A DNA stretch of 64,000 nucleotides from DATBVX01 sp963696675 (GTDB lineage Bacteria > Pseudomonadota > Gammaproteobacteria > Steroidobacterales > Steroidobacteraceae): assembly GCA_963696675.1 (NCBI GenBank), contig CAVOLM010000039.1:1-64000 (forward strand), given 5' to 3'. The position numbers and the translations under genes are program-made. Within the stretch, counting starts at the first letter, position 1. Every line of letters begins with the position of its first letter. Shown here one piece after another: positions 51,769-59,681 of this stretch. Below the pieces are notes generated by a model. The model ran no database searches, had not been told where the DNA came from, and saw nothing but the letters and a program-made list of their open reading frames with translations.

Positions 51769-52679
51769 ATGGCCAGCGAATACACGCGACGTTCCTCACC
51801 GACGGATGCAGGATCGGCGCAGCGGGTCGATTCGCCGCAGGTTGCGGCTCTTCAGTATCGTGCTCCTCGCAGCTGTTCAGTTCGGCGCGTTCGTCGACGC
51901 AGTGCAAGCCGCCAAGTTCGACGAGAAGATCAAGGCGCCGCATGCGCCAAGCAATGCGGAGCTGCAGGCAGTGATCCGCGATTACTTTGAGACCTACGCG
52001 CGCGTCAATGCAGAAGTCGGCCACCGGTATCGTGAGAGACAAGGCTGCATACCAGCAGTGGTTCGAGACGAACTGGCGCCTGCAGCGCGCGATCGACAAG
52101 AAGCGAGCCGCTCGGGAGATCTCAGCGAGTTCGGTCTCACGCCCAACGGCGACGGATCCTATTCGGTTGATCTCGCTGAGTTCCCGCAATGGGATCCGCT
52201 GCCCTACGCGACTCGAACGGCTTTCGGGAGCCACAAGCCTTCGGACTCTATGGCGAGGCACTCAAGGACTCGTGGCTTTCGCGACCAGGATATCGAGGCG
52301 ATGAGGGCCTATGTGGAGAAGAGCCCGCGCGCAACCAGGCGAGCATGCGCGGAACTCGACATTGCCGAGGGATATTGTCGCCAAGGTCAAGGCGCAGATT
52401 GCGGCGAGACAGAAGAGTCAGTGAATCGCAGTGCTCTCATACGTGTACCAGACCGGCCGCATCCGCACGGAGAAGGAGCGGGTCTGGGCGTCGGTTTGCT
52501 TGAGGTCGCTCGATCAGCAGCGCCAGCGAATCCTGGAATCGTATCTTCGGGAGCAAGCCGGCCAGCTGACGATCACGCCGGATGACATTGATGGCCAGGT
52601 GAAGTTCGCGATGGACGGCGTCGCGTCCGGCGAATTCGAGAGGCAGATGAAAGCGCAAGGAAAGGAGGCTCGGCAATGA
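51769..52679 (+). CDS. Secreted protein of unknown function (multiple frameshifts), accessory cluster gene 1
   Basis: About 290-300 residues when pieced together. A very strong ribosome site (GGGAGGTG) precedes ATG 51769. A signal peptide follows (RLRLFSIVLLAAVQFGAFVDAVQA, AKFDE). The mature protein is polar and helical: SNAELQAVIRDYFETYARVNA, KAAYQQWFETNWRLQRAIDKK, GLTPNGDGSYSVDLAEF, EKERVWASVC and TITPDDIDGQVKFAMDG are visible blocks. At least six shifts fall within 900 bases, denser than in neighbours. No known family is recognised. Its TGA overlaps the ATG of the next gene (ATGA), so the two are coupled. Confidence 0.55.
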
Positions 52680-53130
52680 AGCATGCAAGCACATGGATGG
52701 TGCTGATGCTGGTCGACTTCGCTGGCGTCGGCGAATGCCGCGAACGTGGACGTCCGCTGTATGAACCCCGCCAGGTCGGTACGAGTCGAGCGCGTCCAGG
52801 TCGGCATGAGTGTGGACGGCGAAGCACGGAACGTTCGACGTTGACGGCCGGCGGCGGTTACACGCTGACCTGTCCGGATACCACACCGTTGACTGCTCAG
52901 CGTGCCCTGCAGTTCTTCAGATCGGCGCCAGGGTTATGTGGTTTGCGGTCTTCGTGCCCGAGGTGATTCCGGCTGAATACCCTATTTCGGGTGGTCAATC
53001 ATGGGCTACGCCCTCCACGCACTACTGCACTTTCAGTATACGGCTCGTGCGAAGGATGCGCTGGTCAGTCTCTTGCGGTATTGGCGTAAACGTAACGTTG
53101 GGCGGCGACGAGGCTGATCGACAGCAATAG
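52676..53130 (+). CDS. Small secreted protein of unknown function (frameshifted), accessory cluster gene 2
   Basis: It begins MKHASTWMVLMLV, and a one-base correction continues STSLASANAANVDVRC, giving a normal signal peptide with cleavage after ANA. The mature part reads MNPARSVRVERVQVGMSVDGEARN, then in another frame VDGRRRLHADLSGYHTVDCSACP and MWFAVFVPEVIPAEYPISGG. Three or four cysteines suggest disulfides. At least two shifts are needed and the 3' end is uncertain; 53130 is where the last readable frame stops. No homologous family is recognised. Confidence 0.42.
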
Positions 53131-53237
53131 CGAGTATTCCCGATGGTCAAGCAGCGCCGCCACCGCCTCCGGGCGGCGGGCTCCCGTGCCCGTCGTGCAC
53201 CTGCACTCCTCCGTGACCGGTCCAGGGAGGGCCACAC

Positions 53238-53857
53238 ATGAACCGCATCTCTAGCATCAGAAGCGCGCTCGTCCTGTCCTTGCTCTGTCTTGCGCCAGTG
53301 CTGTGGGCCACCTGCAGTCCGATCGTCGTGGACGTCGGCAAGAACGGGATCGAGCTTGGCGCTGCTGGCGTCGGGGTCTATTTCGATGTCGACAACAACG
53401 GAATCGCCGAATCATGTCCAGTGGGTGAAGCCGGGTGGCGACGAAGCATTCCTGGCAATCGATCGCAACGGCAACGGCATCGTCGACAACGGCGGTGAGC
53501 TCTTCGGCGTGGGAACGCCGCTGGTCTTCGAGGGAACCAACGCGCCCAACGGCTTCGTAGGCCTCGCGCAGTACGACTCGATCGAGTTGGGTGGCAATGA
53601 TGACGGCTACATCACGAAGGACGACGCGATCTGGTCGGCGCTGCGCCTGTGGCGCGACATCAATGCTGACGGGATATCGACACGCGACGAGATGCTGACG
53701 CCGGAGCGCCTGGGGATCACGTCCTTCGAGACCATTCCGAAATTCGGCAAGCGCTACGACCCGGCTGGAAACATCATCCCGTATTGGGCGTGGGCAGCAA
53801 CTACCGGCCGGCCGAAGAGGGCGAGTGATGGTCGACGTGTTTTTCCTCGAGATATAG
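53238..53857 (+). CDS. Secreted calcium-binding protein with RTX-type EF-hand-like repeats (frameshifted)
   Basis: A signal peptide (ALVLSLLCLAPVLWA) precedes CSPIVVDVGKNGIELG and a series of calcium-loop motifs: FDVDNNGIAE, IDRNGNGIVDNGGELFG, GGNDDGYITKDDA and WRDINADGISTRDEML. This is the domain found near the C-terminus of large RTX/haemolysin-type proteins, here alone and exported by Sec. Family members end in a VDVFF-type strand; MVDVFFLEI with TAG at 53855-53857 is found after two more shifts, so I place the end there, although the assembled frame runs on to 53943. A further shift is near 53415. GGGAGGG lies before the ATG. Confidence 0.68.
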
Positions 53858-53960
53858 CCGCGCAGCATTTGTCATATCCTCGCGGGTGCGTGATCGCTAT
53901 CGCAGCGGCATGCACCCGTTTGACTATTTTCCCGCCCACGTGAACGTCAGCACACCCTGT

Positions 53961-53999
53961 TGACAGGTTCGCCTCTAAGGTTCGAGGCGAAATCTGTCA
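53961..53999. other. Long imperfect hairpin in the accessory cluster
   Basis: TTCGCCTC (53968-53975) pairs perfectly with GAGGCGAA (53984-53991) around an 8-base loop, and TGACAG (53961-53966) pairs with CTGTCA (53994-53999) outside it, giving a 14-bp stem with one small asymmetric bulge. It lies 17 bases before the ATG at 54016. There is no T-run, so a structured 5' UTR or operator is as likely as a terminator. Confidence 0.45.
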
Positions 54000-54015
54000 C
54001 CTGGGTGGTACGACG

Positions 54016-54198
54016 ATGACGCCGAATCCCTCGATGACTGGCTCGTTCAAGATGACACTGCCGACTGATCTGCTGAATGCGCTGCAGGCAACGCCCGTGG
54101 AAGATCCGGGCAAGGACCTGGATTTGAAGGGCCTGAAGCCCTCCTTCATGGAGCGGGTGTTCGGCCTGTTCTCAGGCTCCTCGCGCCGTCGCCGCTGA
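54016..54198 (+). CDS. Small basic-tailed hypothetical protein
   Basis: A 60-residue protein beginning MTPNPSMTGSFKMTLPTDLL and ending in an amphipathic SFMERVFGLFSG helix and SSRRRR. Codon use matches neighbouring genes, and a hairpin structure sits just upstream. The ribosome site is weak (GGGTGG). The Arg-rich tail after a hydrophobic helix could suit membrane association. No family is recognised; the start could be a later ATG. Confidence 0.42.
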   Translation: MTPNPSMTGSFKMTLPTDLLNALQATPVEDPGKDLDLKGLKPSFMERVFGLFSGSSRRRR

Positions 54199-54420
54199 GA
54201 CCAGGATGTCCCGCAAGTCGCAGCCGATCCTGCCTGGTGCGCGAGGCCCCACGAAGCGGGCCGGTAGCGCTGCCACGGCCAATCGCACGCCCCTGCAGGG
54301 GCACGGCTCCTCACCTCGCTATCCAGCCCGCCTATGGGGCGCACGCGGCAGTTGCCTCTGCCGCTAACGCACACGTCCTGGTTGTTTATTCGTCGCTGAC
54401 GATTGACTACGATTGCGGTC

Positions 54421-54670
54421 ATGGAGAACCGCGTCGTCAGACTCTCGAGACCGCTGTACGAGTCGTTGCCCTATCTCTACATTGGCGCGGGAATCGGTGC
54501 GGCAGCCGGCTCGTATTTCATCGCACGCCATCCCTGGTCCGACATCCTGCTGGTGTTCGCCGTACTTCTGCGTGCTGGGAGGCCTCGTCGTGCTTCTCAA
54601 GCGGCGCGATTATCGCGCTAAGCGTGGCGAGTATCGGGGCGCTCCGCTCGACGAGAATTCGCTGCGGTGA
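54421..54670 (+). CDS. Small two-helix membrane protein (one frameshift)
   Basis: About 82 residues when mended. After MENRVVRLSRPLYESLP come two hydrophobic helices (YLYIGAGIGAAAGSYFI and ILLVFAVL...VLGGLVVLL) and a charged C-terminus KRRDYRAKRGEYRG. One extra base near 54570 separates the two helices. It resembles small uncharacterised inner-membrane proteins of gammaproteobacteria. It is convergent with the AAA-FHA gene. Confidence 0.6.
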
Positions 54671-54672
54671 AA

Positions 54673-54691
54673 CGCGGGCGGTCGGCCCGCG
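54673..54691. terminator. Hairpin between convergent genes
   Basis: CGCGGGC (54673-54679) and GCCCGCG (54685-54691) form a perfect 7-bp stem with a 5-base loop in the 27-base gap between two convergent genes. T-rich flanks are weak on both sides. Confidence 0.4.
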
Positions 54692-54697
54692 CAATCA

Positions 54698-55954
54698 CTA
54701 TTCCCCCCACGCCTGGTCTTGCTCCTGCTCACCCGCTGTGGAGGGGACGTCGGCGGTCTCGGTCTCCTGACGCTGCTGCTTGTGCGCGCGCTCGTCGATG
54801 TACGTGATCTCGTGCTTGCCGATCTGCACGACGTCTCCATCGTTGAGATTGTGCTTGCGGACCCGCTTGCCTTTCACGTAGATGCCGTTGGTGCTGTTGA
54901 GATCCTCGATCACGCAGCTCTCCGGCGTGGTGATGATCTGGCAGTGATGCCTGCTGATGAACTTGCTGTCGATCGGCAGATCGTTGTCCCTGGTCCGGCC
55001 GATGATCACACGGCCGGGTCGCAGCAGCCGCTCCAGTACGGTCTGGCCCTCGAAACCGATCAGGACGCGCGCGACATGGGCCGATGAGTCGCTGCTCTGC
55101 ACGGGTTCGACGGTCGGCACCAGCAAGCGGTGGCTGCGTGCGGAATACTCGCCCCATTGCAGTTCGCGAATCGCGGTTTCGATTTCGGGAGGATCCACGT
55201 GGTCCTTGTCCAGCGCATAGGCGGCCATCATCGAGGTGTCGCACACCGTATTGATGAGCCGGGGGATTCCACCCGTATAGCGGTAGATCAACGGCAGGCA
55301 GTCATCACTGAAGATCTGGCGCCCCTGTGAGCCGGAAACCTCGAGGCGGTGCTGAATGTAGGCGCGCGTGTCGACTTTCGACAGAGGCGTCAGATGAAAC
55401 CGCAGCCGAATGCGCTGGGCGAGCTGCACCAGTTCCGGGGAGCTGAGCTTGTCGTTGAGCTCCGGCTGGCCCGCCAGGATGATCCGCAACACCTTCTCCT
55501 TGGTGGTTTCGATGCCTGATAGCAGCCGGACCTCCTCGAGTACCTTGTGGGTCAGGTTCTGTGCCTCGTCGATGATCAGGAGCACCTTGCGGTTGTTGGC
55601 ATATTGCTCGATCAGGAAATTGTTGAGCGTGCTCAGTACCTCGGCCTTCCTCATCTTGAAGGGCGAGAAACCGAACTGCACCAGCACCGCTTGCAGGAAC
55701 TCGGTAGCAGAGAGCTGCGTCTGGTTGATCTGGGCGACGATCACGTCCTTCTCGAGCTCGCGCAGGAAAGTCTCGATGAGCGTGGTCTTCCCAGAGCCGA
55801 TTTCGCCCGTGATGACGACGAATCCGTCGGTGAACCAGATGGTCGATTCCATGTACGCCTTGGCGCGTGCATGGTGCTTGCTCAGATAGAGGAATGCGGG
55901 GTCCGGGCTGAGGCGGAACGGCAGCTCATTGAGTTTGAACAGCTCGAGATACAT
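54698..55954 (-). CDS. ExeA/GspA-like AAA ATPase fused to an FHA domain
   Basis: A 418-residue protein. The N-terminus MYLELFKLNELPFRLSPDP is the ExeA-type opening; Walker A is GEIGSGKTT (residues 50-58), Walker B LLIIDEAQNL (126-135), and arginine-rich sensor parts follow (QRIRLRFHL, GGIPRLINTVCD). About residue 310 onward is an FHA domain with GRTRDNDLPID, SRHHCQI and LNSTNGIYVKG, the phosphothreonine-binding loops. ExeA proteins work with secretin assembly and cell-wall remodelling; FHA adds signalling by phosphorylation. I chose ATG 55954 because it gives the family start; an ATG at 56041 would overlap purK. No secretin partner is nearby. Confidence 0.86.
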   Translation of the reverse strand: MYLELFKLNELPFRLSPDPAFLYLSKHHARAKAYMESTIWFTDGFVVITGEIGSGKTTLIETFLRELEKDVIVAQINQTQLSATEFLQAVLVQFGFSPFKMRKAEVLSTLNNFLIEQYANNRKVLLIIDEAQNLTHKVLEEVRLLSGIETTKEKVLRIILAGQPELNDKLSSPELVQLAQRIRLRFHLTPLSKVDTRAYIQHRLEVSGSQGRQIFSDDCLPLIYRYTGGIPRLINTVCDTSMMAAYALDKDHVDPPEIETAIRELQWGEYSARSHRLLVPTVEPVQSSDSSAHVARVLIGFEGQTVLERLLRPGRVIIGRTRDNDLPIDSKFISRHHCQIITTPESCVIEDLNSTNGIYVKGKRVRKHNLNDGDVVQIGKHEITYIDERAHKQQRQETETADVPSTAGEQEQDQAWGE

Positions 55955-56015
55955 TCTTCGCGACCCGGGCGGCACGTCCTCGTGCCAGTCTTGATTCAAG
56001 TGTAAGGGAAATCCC

Positions 56016-57116
56016 TCAGTCAGCAGAAATCGAGCGTTCACGCAGCCGCAGAAGCCGTTTCAGGCTCTGGTCGCGCCGCGCTGCGCTGGCTTCCACGACG
56101 GTGCAATGGCCGAGCTTGCGCCGCGGACGGGCTTGCTTTCCATAATCGTGGAAGTGAAGGTTCGGCTCGTTCAACCACCGCTTTCTGTCAGGCAGAGTTC
56201 CGACGAAATTGAGCATGGCGCAATGCCCGGTGGCAGCGGTACTGCCCAATGGCCAGCCGAGAATGGCGCGCAGGTGATTCTCGAACTGACTGGTGATGGC
56301 GCCCTCGATGGTCCAGTGACCGGAATTGTGGACCCGGGGCGCCATTTCATTCGCCAACAGCCGGCCGCGTGCCACGAAGAACTCGATGGCGAGAATCCCG
56401 GCATAGTTGAAGTGCCTGAGGATGCTGCGCAGGTGGCGCTCAGCCAGCCTCTGAAGCGAGCGCTGAACGTATGGCGCGCTCGTGTAGCTGAGAATGCCCT
56501 CCACGTGCACGTTCGTCGCGAGAGGGTAGACCCGAATTTCGCCCGTGCGGCTGCGTGCGCCGATGATCGAAACCTCGTGGCTGAAATCTACGAACGCTTC
56601 GTAAATGAGAGCCTGACCGCCGAGCTCCGACCAGGCGGCTGATCGATCAGCGTCGCTGCGCAGGACTTTCTGGCCCTTGCCGTCGTAGCCCAGCCGGCGT
56701 GTCTTGAGCACGCCGGGCAGGCCGATCTTCTGCACGGCACGCGCGAGATCAGCCGCCGAATCGACGGCAGCGAACGCAGGAGTCGGTATGCGGAGCTGAC
56801 GGAACAACTGCTTCTCCGTGAGCCGATCCTGCGAGGCCGCGAGTGCGGTCGCCGGCGGCAGCACGGTCGTCTGCGCCTCGATGGCAGCGAGGCCCTGCGC
56901 GGAAACATTTTCCCAGTCAAAGGTGACGACATCGACCTCACGTGCCAGCTTCGTCAGTAGTGCGACATCGTTGAGCTCACCGGTCAGAATCGGCGCAACC
57001 TGTGCGGCGGAAGCATCGGCAGTGCGATCGACGAACTGGAACCTGAGCCCCAAGGGAAAACCCGCCAGAGCCAGCATGCGTCCGAGCTGGCCGGCACCGA
57101 TGATGCCGACTCTCAT
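56016..57116 (-). CDS. purK: N5-carboxyaminoimidazole ribonucleotide synthase PurK
   Basis: PurK uses ATP and bicarbonate to carboxylate AIR in purine synthesis. The 366-residue ATP-grasp protein begins MRVGIIGAGQLGRMLALAG, with VVTFDWENV, VLKTRRLGYDGKGQ and EIRVYPLATNVHVEGIL. EFFVARGRLLANEMAPRVHNSGHWTIEGAITSQFENHLRAI contains the metal-binding ATP-grasp loop. It is intact. Its ATG overlaps the purE stop (ATGA), so purE and purK form one unit. Confidence 0.95.
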   Translation of the reverse strand: MRVGIIGAGQLGRMLALAGFPLGLRFQFVDRTADASAAQVAPILTGELNDVALLTKLAREVDVVTFDWENVSAQGLAAIEAQTTVLPPATALAASQDRLTEKQLFRQLRIPTPAFAAVDSAADLARAVQKIGLPGVLKTRRLGYDGKGQKVLRSDADRSAAWSELGGQALIYEAFVDFSHEVSIIGARSRTGEIRVYPLATNVHVEGILSYTSAPYVQRSLQRLAERHLRSILRHFNYAGILAIEFFVARGRLLANEMAPRVHNSGHWTIEGAITSQFENHLRAILGWPLGSTAATGHCAMLNFVGTLPDRKRWLNEPNLHFHDYGKQARPRRKLGHCTVVEASAARRDQSLKRLLRLRERSISAD

Positions 57117-57618
57117 CCTGCGGGAGCCGTGGAACGGCGTGGATCGCCGGCCTTGAGCACTTCCTGCGTCTGGGCCTGGCGGAAAGCCTTGAGCGCCTGA
57201 TCGATCTCGGGATGCTTGTTGGCGAGGATGGCGGCCGCCAGCAGTCCCGCATTCGTCGCCCCGGCGCTACCAATCGCGACGGTCGCCACCGGCACTCCCG
57301 CTGGCATCTGCACTATCGAGAGCAGGGAGTCGAGACCGCTCAGGGTCTTCGACTGGACTGGGACGCCCAGCACCGGAAGAGTGGTTTTTGCGGCGGTCAT
57401 GCCGGCAGATGCGCCGCGCCGCCGGCGCCGGCGATGATCACTTCAAGACCGCGCTGCTGCGCGGTGCTCGCATACTCGAACAGCAGGTCGGGCGTGCGGT
57501 GCGCGGACACGACGCGCACTTCGTGTGCCACGCCGAGCCGCTCGAGAATTTCTGCCGCCGGACGCATCGTCTCCCAGTCGGACGAGGAGCCCATGATGAT
57601 GCCGACCAGCGGTTTCAT
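57113..57618 (-). CDS. purE: N5-carboxyaminoimidazole ribonucleotide mutase PurE (one frameshift)
   Basis: PurE converts N5-CAIR to CAIR in the step after PurK. The protein begins MKPLVGIIMGSSSDWETM with the phosphate loop, then SAHRTPDLLFEYA with the catalytic His, IIAGAGGAAHLPG, and PVLGVPVQSKTLSGLDSLLSIVQMPAGVPVATVAIG in its second half. One missing G near 57400 breaks HLPG-MTAAKT. About 168 residues in all, as usual. It is translationally coupled to purK. Confidence 0.93.
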
Positions 57619-57676
57619 GCGGGAATTGTAGCATGCACGCCCGCAGCGACCGCTCACGAGAGCGCTCTGAAGTCGC

Positions 57677-58189
57677 TCAGGCGCCGAGAATCTCGCGCAG
57701 GTAGTGGAACAGCTCGCGCGCCGCTCGCGGCGCGCTACCGTGTCGCGCCTCCTCGCCGGCAGTCGCCACTAGTTGCCGCACGCGCTGTGCGTCGGCTCGC
57801 GCGTGCTCGGCGAGCAGGTCGTCGAGTGCTGCGGGATCCCGCAGCAGCCGCTCGCGCCATTGCTCGATACGTTTGAACTGGCGTGTTGCCGCATTCTCTT
57901 TCTGTCGGTGCGCTTCGAGCGCCGCGCGAATCTGCTCGGTGTCGATCTTGCGCATCAGCTTGCCGATGTACTGACGCTGGCGCAGTTGCGCGCCGTGACT
58001 CGGGAAGCGACGCGCGGCGAGGATGGCGTCACGCAGGCTCTCCGGTAACGGCAGCGATTCAAACAGCGGGTCCGGCAGATCGATCAGCTGCTCGCCGAGG
58101 TCCTGCAGCTCCTGTGACGCACGCTTGCGTGCGCCCTTGCTGGGACGTTCCTCATCAGGTTGCTGGTCATCGTGGCGGCGGCGAATCAT
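57677..58189 (-). CDS. darP: Ribosome biogenesis factor DarP (YjgA)
   Basis: DarP (YjgA) binds late 50S precursors and promotes peptidyl-transferase-centre maturation. The 170-residue helical protein has KRASQELQDLGEQLIDLP, RRFPSHGAQLRQRQYIGKLMRKID and EQWRERLLRDP segments typical of the family. I chose ATG 58189 (MIRRRHDDQQ); an upstream start at 58228 would add 13 residues. It is divergent from pmbA, the same pairing as in E. coli (yjgA-pmbA). Confidence 0.93.
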   Translation of the reverse strand: MIRRRHDDQQPDEERPSKGARKRASQELQDLGEQLIDLPDPLFESLPLPESLRDAILAARRFPSHGAQLRQRQYIGKLMRKIDTEQIRAALEAHRQKENAATRQFKRIEQWRERLLRDPAALDDLLAEHARADAQRVRQLVATAGEEARHGSAPRAARELFHYLREILGA

Positions 58190-58275
58190 GCGGGCGCCGA
58201 GTATCCGGTGACGGGTGCGCGTTGGCAATCCGGCGGCTAGAATGCCGGCCCTTCCTTTGGTCTACAGGTTCAATC

Positions 58276-59625
58276 ATGGCAGCCGAAGAGCAGGCCATCG
58301 TTCCGCTCACCGGCAAGGACCTTGAACGGCTGGTCGCCTACGCGCTCGAGGAAGCGCGCGCCGAGCGCGCCGACCAGGCGGAGGTCGGGGTGAGCGTCGA
58401 CACCGGCTTGAGCGTGACGGTTCGACTGGGTGAGGTGGATACGCTCGAATACCAGCGCGATCGCGGCCTTGGGATCACGGTCTACTTCGATCATCGCAAG
58501 GGCTCGGCGAGCACCGCCGACCTCAGACGCGAGGCGATTCGCGAGGCAGTGCTCAAGGCTTGCAGCATCGCGCGCTTTACCGCATCGGACGAGTGCGCCG
58601 GACTGGCTGATGCGGACCTGATGGCGCGCGAACCGCCCGACCTCGCGCTCTCTCATCCCTGGGACATCTCACCTGAGGCATCAATTGAAATTGCCCGTTC
58701 TTGCGAAGCAGCTGCGCTTGCCGTAGATCCGCGCGTGCGCAACTCCGAGGGCGCCTCGCTCGGCACACATCACGGCACAAGGGTCTACGGAAACAGCCAT
58801 GGATTCATCGGTGGTTTCCAGAGCACTTCGCACAGTGTGAGCTGTGCTGTGGTCGCCAGTGAAGGCGACGAGATGCAGCGCGATTACTGGTACACGACTG
58901 CGCGCGACTGGCGCGAGCTCGAGGACGCGGAGCAGGTCGGACGCGAGAGTGCGGTGCGTACCGTTGCGCGCCTCGGATCACGCAAGCTGTCGACGCGGCG
59001 CGCCGCCGTCATGTTCACGCCCGAGCTGTCGCGGGGTTTCTTCGGCCATTTCCTGGCCGCGATCCGTGGCGGAAGCCAGTACCGGCGCGCCTCGTTCCTG
59101 CTCGGCGCCGCCGGCCAGCAGGTCTTCCCGTCCTTCCTGCAGATTTCAGAGCGCCCTCACATCCGCAAGGCCATAGCGAGTTCCGCTTTCGATAACGAGG
59201 GTGTCGCAACCCGCGATCGCGAGCTCGTGAAGAACGGGGTCCTGCAGGGCTACATCCTGAGCGCGTATTCGGCCCGCAAGCTCGGCCTGCAGACCACGGG
59301 CAATGCCGGCGGCGTGCACAACCTGCTCGTCTCGCACGGCACCGAAGATCAGAAGGCGCTTTTGCGTCGCATGGATACAGGGCTCCTCGTGACCGAGCTC
59401 ATGGGCCAGGGCGTCAACACGGTCACCGGCGACTACTCGCGCGGCGCGTCGGGATTCTGGATCGAGCGCGGCGAGATCCAATACCCGGTGCACGAGATCA
59501 CCATCGCAGGCAATCTGCGTGACATGCTGCTGGGAATCGTCGCGGTCGGAAACGATGTTGACCTGCGCGGCGCCGCGCGCACCGGCTCGGTGCTGCTCGG
59601 CGAGATGACGATCGCGGGGGACTAG
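58276..59625 (+). CDS. pmbA: Metalloprotease regulator PmbA/TldE
   Basis: PmbA (TldE) is the non-catalytic half of the TldD/E protease; it shapes the chamber and lacks the zinc site. The 449-residue protein has VSVTVRLGEVDTLEYQRDRGLGITVY, a DLALSHPWDIS segment, GFIGGFQSTSHSVSCAVVA, FLLGAAGQQVFP and TGNAGGVHNLLV, then the GEIQYPVHEITIAGN end. No HExxxH, as expected. It is intact. A TAGAAT-like -10 near 58237 may serve it; the ATG has no ribosome site. Its partner tldD is 6.8 kb upstream. Confidence 0.94.
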   Translation: MAAEEQAIVPLTGKDLERLVAYALEEARAERADQAEVGVSVDTGLSVTVRLGEVDTLEYQRDRGLGITVYFDHRKGSASTADLRREAIREAVLKACSIARFTASDECAGLADADLMAREPPDLALSHPWDISPEASIEIARSCEAAALAVDPRVRNSEGASLGTHHGTRVYGNSHGFIGGFQSTSHSVSCAVVASEGDEMQRDYWYTTARDWRELEDAEQVGRESAVRTVARLGSRKLSTRRAAVMFTPELSRGFFGHFLAAIRGGSQYRRASFLLGAAGQQVFPSFLQISERPHIRKAIASSAFDNEGVATRDRELVKNGVLQGYILSAYSARKLGLQTTGNAGGVHNLLVSHGTEDQKALLRRMDTGLLVTELMGQGVNTVTGDYSRGASGFWIERGEIQYPVHEITIAGNLRDMLLGIVAVGNDVDLRGAARTGSVLLGEMTIAGD

Positions 59626-59681
59626 CTCGACGCTGCGGATCTGAGTTGCGTCGACGTCGCGCAGTGCGCAGCCGGCAAGCT

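Noticed and set aside
53960..53965. Perfect TTGACA as a -35 promoter element
   Set aside because: No acceptable -10 hexamer lies 16-18 bases downstream, and the bases are part of the hairpin arm at 53961-53999.
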